From Caulobacteraceae bacterium UBA6225 (GTDB lineage Bacteria; Pseudomonadota; Alphaproteobacteria; Caulobacterales; Caulobacteraceae): DNA of 9,387 bases. Location: the NCBI GenBank assembly GCA_002441055.1, contig DJWR01000220.1, positions 4,456-13,842 on the forward strand, in the 5' to 3' direction. The notes below the pieces were generated by a model. The model was not told the DNA's origin and searched no databases. It saw only the letters and a list, made by a program, of their open reading frames with translations. Of the stretch, positions 6,172 through 9,387 are shown piece by piece; position 1 is the stretch's first letter, and each line of letters starts with the position of its first letter. The translations under genes were made by a program, and so were the position numbers.

Positions 6172-6825
6172 TCACACCGGCGGCGCAAACTGCGGGAAGA
6201 GCACATTGTTCTCCAGGTGCATGTGTTCGCGCAGGTCTTCGTCAAGCTTCTGGCAGGCCTGATACAGCGCTCGCCAGGTGGTGCAGGCGCCCGATGGCGG
6301 GATGAAGTCTGTCGTCAGCTCGGCCAACGTCTCCAGCTGCTCGCCGACAATCTCATGCTCAGTCATCATGCGCTGGATCGGAAGCCCGGTCATTTGCACG
6401 CCGCCTGCCCGCATCATGGGGAACAGCATGAGCTCCTCCTTCTGATGGTGGCTCTCAAGTTCTTCGAACATGAGCGTGAGATGGTCAGCCAGACCGGACG
6501 GACAGGCAGGCTTCTCCCGGTGAACCGCCTCGACCCTCTTGGCCATTCGGATCGCTTCCGGGAATTCCCGCCGATGGACCTCGTGATAGCGTTCAAGAAT
6601 GTGGTCGATGAGCGCTTCAGGCTCAGTGGGCGCGGCGCCCTTGGCCGCCGCGAGGTTTTCCAGTTCCTGCACCAGCGCCGCCAGATTCACCCCGCGACGC
6701 TCAGCGGCGTCAGCGAGGGGCGCTGCGCCATTGCAGCAGAAGTCGATCTTGTGGCGGCGGAACACGGCTGTGGCCCCAGGCCGACCAATGGCGATGTCTC
6801 GGACGAGGGTCGTTTCTAGGCTCAT
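6172..6825 (-). CDS. ytfE: di-iron Fe-S cluster repair protein (RIC/YtfE/ScdA)
   Basis: This 217-aa protein repairs Fe-S clusters damaged by nitric oxide or peroxide, probably by iron donation or NO handling at a di-iron centre. The N-terminal ScdA_N-type domain (about residues 1-60) contains KIDFCCNG with the family's paired Cys30-Cys31. The C-terminal hemerythrin-like four-helix bundle carries His84, His127, Glu131, His157, His201 and Glu205. These reproduce the pattern and spacing of E. coli YtfE ligands (H84, H129, E133, H160, H204, E208). ATG 6825 is chosen because MSLETTLVRD is a normal family start and AAGGAG lies about 8 nt upstream on its strand; the frame is open back to 6930. It is divergent from the small gene at 6964 with a TTG-N8-CAA site between them, and convergent with the gene at 5870. 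Confidence 0.93.
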   Translation of the reverse strand: MSLETTLVRDIAIGRPGATAVFRRHKIDFCCNGAAPLADAAERRGVNLAALVQELENLAAAKGAAPTEPEALIDHILERYHEVHRREFPEAIRMAKRVEAVHREKPACPSGLADHLTLMFEELESHHQKEELMLFPMMRAGGVQMTGLPIQRMMTEHEIVGEQLETLAELTTDFIPPSGACTTWRALYQACQKLDEDLREHMHLENNVLFPQFAPPV

Positions 6826-6874
6826 GGGTCTTCTCCTTGTGAGGAAGCCGTAACCCACAATTTCGGGCCATTCC

Positions 6875-6914
6875 TTGCGCCTGAACAAACTCCGGGACGG
6901 TCGTCGCTTACAAT
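6875..6914 (+). promoter_or_regulatory. TTG-N8-CAA site plus -10 in the ytfE / 6964 divergent gap
   Basis: TTGCGCCTGAACAA (6875-6888) fits the Crp/Fnr form TTG-N8-CAA and matches the core of the palindrome at 5058-5073 at 11 of 14 bases. TACAAT (6909-6914) is a good -10 for the rightward gene. Its centre lies 30 bp from the site centre, close to the geometry of a class II activator site near -41.5. At -35 there is no TTGACA-like hexamer; the site occupies that position. For leftward ytfE, the site centre is about 56 bp upstream of the ATG and no clear -10 is visible. Confidence 0.55.
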
Positions 6915-6963
6915 CACGACCGCTTCGCATTTACACCTACTCATCCGTCAGGAGGAACTGTCG

Positions 6964-7227
6964 ATGAGTGAGTTTCCAGCCGAACGCGCACCGCCCTACC
7001 CCGAAATGATTCAGCTGTTTCCAGGCGTCATTGAAGTGGTGGGCGAACCTCCAACTGACTGGCTGGCGCTGTTTCGGTCAGCCGGACACGCGACCCGGGA
7101 CAGCCTGAGGCGCGCGTGCGGCTGGCTCGCACCTTCCATCGCCACCCTGCCGTCGAGACCTCAAGGCGAGCCCATTCTGGCCCTCCGAGAAGCCCCGGTC
7201 GCCAGAAGCCTGTCGCGTGTGATTTAG
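6964..7227 (+). CDS. small protein of unknown function, divergent from ytfE
   Basis: I do not recognise this 87-aa protein. It is soluble-looking and rich in Pro, Arg and Ala. It has one cysteine (in RRACGW), and its N-terminal part (PEMIQLFPGVIEVVGEPPTDWLALF) looks better ordered than the arginine-rich C-terminal half. The gene is supported by a near-ideal AGGAGG (6950-6955) 8 nt before ATG 6964 and by a -10 box with an activator-type site upstream. It ends 37 bp before the convergent nrdG stop. Co-control with ytfE is inferred from the shared promoter gap. Coding status rests on the start signals, since no homology could be judged. Confidence 0.6.
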   Translation: MSEFPAERAPPYPEMIQLFPGVIEVVGEPPTDWLALFRSAGHATRDSLRRACGWLAPSIATLPSRPQGEPILALREAPVARSLSRVI

Positions 7228-7242
7228 CTCGACGTATGAGCC

Positions 7243-7268
7243 GTAGAGCGCCGCGAAGGTGGCTCTAC
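7243..7268. terminator. possible bidirectional hairpin between the 6964 gene and nrdG
   Basis: GTAGAGC (7243-7249) and GCTCTAC (7262-7268) form a 7-bp inverted repeat with a 12-nt loop in the gap between convergent genes, overlapping the last bases of nrdG. No T-run follows on either strand, so terminator function is tentative. Confidence 0.35.
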
Positions 7269-7960
7269 CCGTCGCGGAAGCTGTAGCTTGCAAAGGCCTG
7301 AGCCCGCTCAGGCGACAGCTGCGGCGGGGGGGCTGCGCTCATGATCAGCGCCTCATCCTCGCAACCGGTGGCGCGGAAGCCCTGGACCACATAGGTCGAG
7401 ACCCCAAGCCTCTGAAGTTGCGCGGCGAGGTGATCGAGGGCGTGGCTATCCATCAGCCTGGGATGAACCGTTGTGCGGACTTCGTAGGCGACTCCGCTGG
7501 CCAGCAGCCGCCGGAGACTCTCGGCCGCCTTGGCGCCGCTACGGGCCACGCCTGTCACAACCTCATAGCCGGCAAAGTCCGCCTTGACGTCGAACCCGAC
7601 CCAATCGACGAGGGGGAGAAGCTCAGCCAGCCTCTCAGGATAGGCCCCGCCCGTGTGGAGGCCCACGCCAAAGCCGAGGGCTCGAACGTCTTTCATGGCG
7701 GCAGGCAGGCCCGCCTGCAGCGTTGGTTCCCCGCCCGAGAAGACCACACCGTCCAGCAGCCCGCGACGGCGCTCCAGGAACGCCAGAACCTCGCTCCAGG
7801 TCACTGAACCGGGCGTCCCGGCGGGAATCAGGCTTGGGTTATGGCAATAGCCGCAACGCCAGGGGCAACCCTGGGTAAAGATCGTGGCGACCAATTCGCC
7901 AGGCCAGTCGCACGTGGATAGGCGGGTGAGCCCGCCTATCCGCATTCCCGCATCAGACAT
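7265..7960 (-). CDS. nrdG: anaerobic ribonucleotide reductase activating radical-SAM protein
   Basis: This 231-aa enzyme uses S-adenosylmethionine and a [4Fe-4S] cluster to make the glycyl radical on NrdD. The radical-SAM motif CPWRCGYC holds Cys32, Cys36 and Cys39, followed by HNP. FSGGEPT (74-80) is the SAM-binding GGE motif. GGLTRLSTCDWPGELVATIF before the cluster is typical of the NrdG2-type activase rather than the shorter E. coli NrdG. The start ATG 7960 overlaps the end of the glycyl-radical ORF by 8 bp, indicating translational coupling; ATG 7945 (residue 6) is an alternative. It is the last gene of the leftward nrd operon. Confidence 0.91.
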   Translation of the reverse strand: MSDAGMRIGGLTRLSTCDWPGELVATIFTQGCPWRCGYCHNPSLIPAGTPGSVTWSEVLAFLERRRGLLDGVVFSGGEPTLQAGLPAAMKDVRALGFGVGLHTGGAYPERLAELLPLVDWVGFDVKADFAGYEVVTGVARSGAKAAESLRRLLASGVAYEVRTTVHPRLMDSHALDHLAAQLQRLGVSTYVVQGFRATGCEDEALIMSAAPPPQLSPERAQAFASYSFRDG

Positions 7961-8129
7961 GGCGTTCAGCGAAATACACCCGTTCGGCGAACTCCCCCTT
8001 CTTGCCCGTATTGAACGAGCTGACGGGGCGATGGTAGCCCATCACGCGGGTCCAGATCTCGCAAGGCTGGCGCTCCTCCGGGGTCAGGGTGATCTCGCCG
8101 GTGGCAGTGTTCGGCTGGGATTGGGTCAT
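7953..8129 (-). CDS. nrdD: stand-alone glycyl-radical C-terminal piece of anaerobic RNR
   Basis: This 58-aa ORF contains ERQPCEIWTRVMGYHRPVSS followed by FNTGKKGEFAERVYF, which is the C-terminal glycyl-radical segment of class III ribonucleotide reductases. Gly31 in RVMGY corresponds to the radical glycine of RVCGY in E. coli NrdD. The main NrdD polypeptide ends just upstream without this segment, so the enzyme is encoded in two parts. ATG 8129 has GAGGA about 7 nt upstream on its strand. The frame is open back to 8225 but that stretch overlaps the end of the large ORF in another frame. The gap to the large ORF stop is 31 bp and the frame differs by one, so a frameshift in a once-continuous nrdD is the main alternative. 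It overlaps nrdG by 8 bp. Confidence 0.86.
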   Translation of the reverse strand: MTQSQPNTATGEITLTPEERQPCEIWTRVMGYHRPVSSFNTGKKGEFAERVYFAERHV

Positions 8130-8160
8130 GAGATAGTCCTCTGCTTTGTGGGGGTTCAGG

Positions 8161-9387
8161 TCAGCGTGCGTATTGGCGGCGCTTGCGGGCGATCGCCTCT
8201 TCGTCGCACTTGGGACAGAAGGCATGCTCGCCCTCCAGATAGCCGTGGGTCGGACAGATCGAAAATGTCGGCGTCACGGTAATGTAGGGCAGGCGGTAGT
8301 TTTCCAGCGCTCGCCGAACCAGTCGGCGGCAGGCCTCGGCCGAGGCGAGGCGGGCGCCCATATAGAGGTGAAGAACCGTCCCGCCCGTGTACTTCCGCTG
8401 CAGATCATCCTGCAGATCCAGGGCCTCGAACGGGTCGTCCGTGTAGGCCACCGGCAGCTGTGAGGAGTTGGTATAGTAGGGCTGGGCGTCGCTGCCGGCC
8501 TGTATGATCCCCGGAAACCTCCGGCGATCTTCCTTCGCGAACCGATAGGTCGCCCCTTCAGCAGGGGTCGCCTCCAGGTTGTACATATGTCCCGTTTCGG
8601 TCTGAAACTCGGCAATCCGCGACCGGATGTGATCAAGCATCCTTGCGGCGAAGGCCCGGCCGAACGGAGTGGCGATCGTCTCGACATCGTCGGTGAAGGC
8701 GCGGACCATCTCGTTCAATCCGTTGACCCCAAGGGTCGAGAAATGGTTGCGCAGCGTCCCCAGATATCGCGCCGTATAGGGGAACAGACCCTTGTCCATG
8801 AGGTCTTGAATCACGCTCCGCTTGATCTCCAGACTATCGCGGCCAAGCTCAAGAAGCCGGTCGAGGCTCTTGAAGAGACCAGCCTCGTCGCCCTTGTGCA
8901 CATGTCCCAGCCTGGCGCAGTTGACCGTCACCACGCCCAGTGACCCCGTCTGTTCGGCGCTGCCGAACAGGCCATTGCCCCGCTTCAGAAGTTCGGTCAG
9001 GTCGAGCTGCAGGCGGCAGCACATCGACCTGATCATGTTTGGTTTGAGCTCTGAATTCAGAAAGTTCTGAAAGTACGGAAGCCCGTACTTGGCGGTCATG
9101 GCGAACAGACGCTCGGCGTTCTCGCTTTCCCACGGGAAATCAGGGGTGATGTTGTAGGTGGGGATCGGGAAGGTGAAGACGCGCCCCTTGGCGTCTCCTG
9201 CGGTCATGACCTCAATATAGGCGCGGTTGATCATGTCCATTTCCACCTGCAGATCGCCATAGGTGAAAGGCATGTCCTCGCCGCCAATCACGGGGGTCTG
9301 CTCGCGCAGATCCTCGGGGCAGACCCAGTCGAAGGTCAGGTTGGTGAAGGGGGTCTGGGTGCCCCAGCGCGAGGGCACGTTGAGGTT
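8161..9387 (-). CDS. nrdD: anaerobic (class III) ribonucleoside-triphosphate reductase, large part, N-terminus outside window
   Basis: The last 408 codons of the main NrdD chain are present; the frame is open to the right edge. The reductase makes deoxyribonucleotides without oxygen. RSMCCRLQLD contains the Cys (codon 9016-9018) that aligns with the thiyl-radical finger-loop cysteine, followed by GSLGVVTVN, a conserved barrel strand. The C-terminal zinc site reads ICPTHGYLEGEHAFCPKC, a CxxH...CxxC form where many NrdDs have CxxC twice. The chain stops at KRRQYAR, before the glycyl-radical segment found in normal NrdD, which here is the separate 58-aa ORF downstream. A promoter would lie beyond the window. 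Confidence 0.93.
   Translation of the reverse strand, partial: NLNVPSRWGTQTPFTNLTFDWVCPEDLREQTPVIGGEDMPFTYGDLQVEMDMINRAYIEVMTAGDAKGRVFTFPIPTYNITPDFPWESENAERLFAMTAKYGLPYFQNFLNSELKPNMIRSMCCRLQLDLTELLKRGNGLFGSAEQTGSLGVVTVNCARLGHVHKGDEAGLFKSLDRLLELGRDSLEIKRSVIQDLMDKGLFPYTARYLGTLRNHFSTLGVNGLNEMVRAFTDDVETIATPFGRAFAARMLDHIRSRIAEFQTETGHMYNLEATPAEGATYRFAKEDRRRFPGIIQAGSDAQPYYTNSSQLPVAYTDDPFEALDLQDDLQRKYTGGTVLHLYMGARLASAEACRRLVRRALENYRLPYITVTPTFSICPTHGYLEGEHAFCPKCDEEAIARKRRQYAR

Noticed and set aside
6121..6819. Plus-strand 232-codon open frame opposite ytfE.
   Set aside because: It is fully antisense to a gene with all di-iron ligands conserved and has no recognisable protein features.
7259..7807. Plus-strand 182-codon open frame opposite nrdG.
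   Set aside because: It is antisense to a clear radical-SAM enzyme; composition is that of a shadow frame.
1..9387. CRISPR array, tRNA/rRNA genes, insertion sequences or transposase genes.
   Set aside because: No direct-repeat/spacer pattern, no cloverleaf or rRNA segment, and no transposase-like frame with terminal inverted repeats was seen by eye.

Overview
The window is high-GC (roughly 60-65% by eye) with short intergenic gaps. Its proteins look alphaproteobacterial, perhaps Caulobacterales (Brevundimonas/Phenylobacterium-like); this placement is inferred from protein style and not from any marker gene. The central and right parts form a nitric-oxide, iron-sulfur and anoxia locus: an NsrR-type NO sensor, an Nfu-type Fe-S carrier, a Crp/Fnr regulator, a DUF1858 redox-disulfide protein, a YbaN-like (DUF454) membrane protein, a YtfE/RIC di-iron Fe-S repair protein, two unrecognised small proteins, and the oxygen-independent class III ribonucleotide reductase (NrdD/NrdG).

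Layout from left to right. 1-773 (-): most of a TDT-family (TehA/SLAC1-like) membrane transporter, cut by the window edge. 774-1155: intergenic; its right half is a 27-bp-periodic array of TTATG/CATAA half-sites that reads as the operator of the hipBA operon behind it. 1156-2739 (+): hipB and hipA; hipA is frameshifted at a run of eight Gs. 2940-3392 (+): nsrR. 3441-4127 (-): Nfu-type protein, with an NsrR-like operator in the divergent gap to a Crp/Fnr regulator at 4265-5038 (+). 5090-5691 (+): DUF1858 and DUF454 genes overlapping by 4 bp, preceded by a 16-bp perfect palindrome. 5870-6097 (+): small unknown gene with its own promoter, convergent with ytfE/ric (6172-6825, -) across a strong 14-bp-stem hairpin. 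6964-7227 (+): second small unknown gene, divergent from ytfE. 7265-9387 (-): nrd operon read right to left, with the main NrdD polypeptide (partial), a separate 58-aa glycyl-radical piece, and nrdG.

How the parts may work together (inference): NO destroys Fe-S clusters. NsrR would sense it through its own cluster and release the nfu/crp promoter. The Crp/Fnr protein may then act at TTG-N8-CAA sites, two of which share 11 of 14 bases and lie upstream of the DUF1858-DUF454 pair and in the ytfE/small-gene gap. YtfE and Nfu repair or carry clusters, and NrdDG supplies deoxynucleotides when oxygen-dependent reductases cannot work. The hipBA module and the TDT transporter look like unrelated neighbours.

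The most noteworthy items are the hipBA operator array, the G8 frameshift in hipA, the split class III reductase with a stand-alone glycyl-radical domain, the pair of matching TTG-N8-CAA sites, the NsrR-like operator, and the two unrecognised small proteins inside the NO/anoxia cluster.
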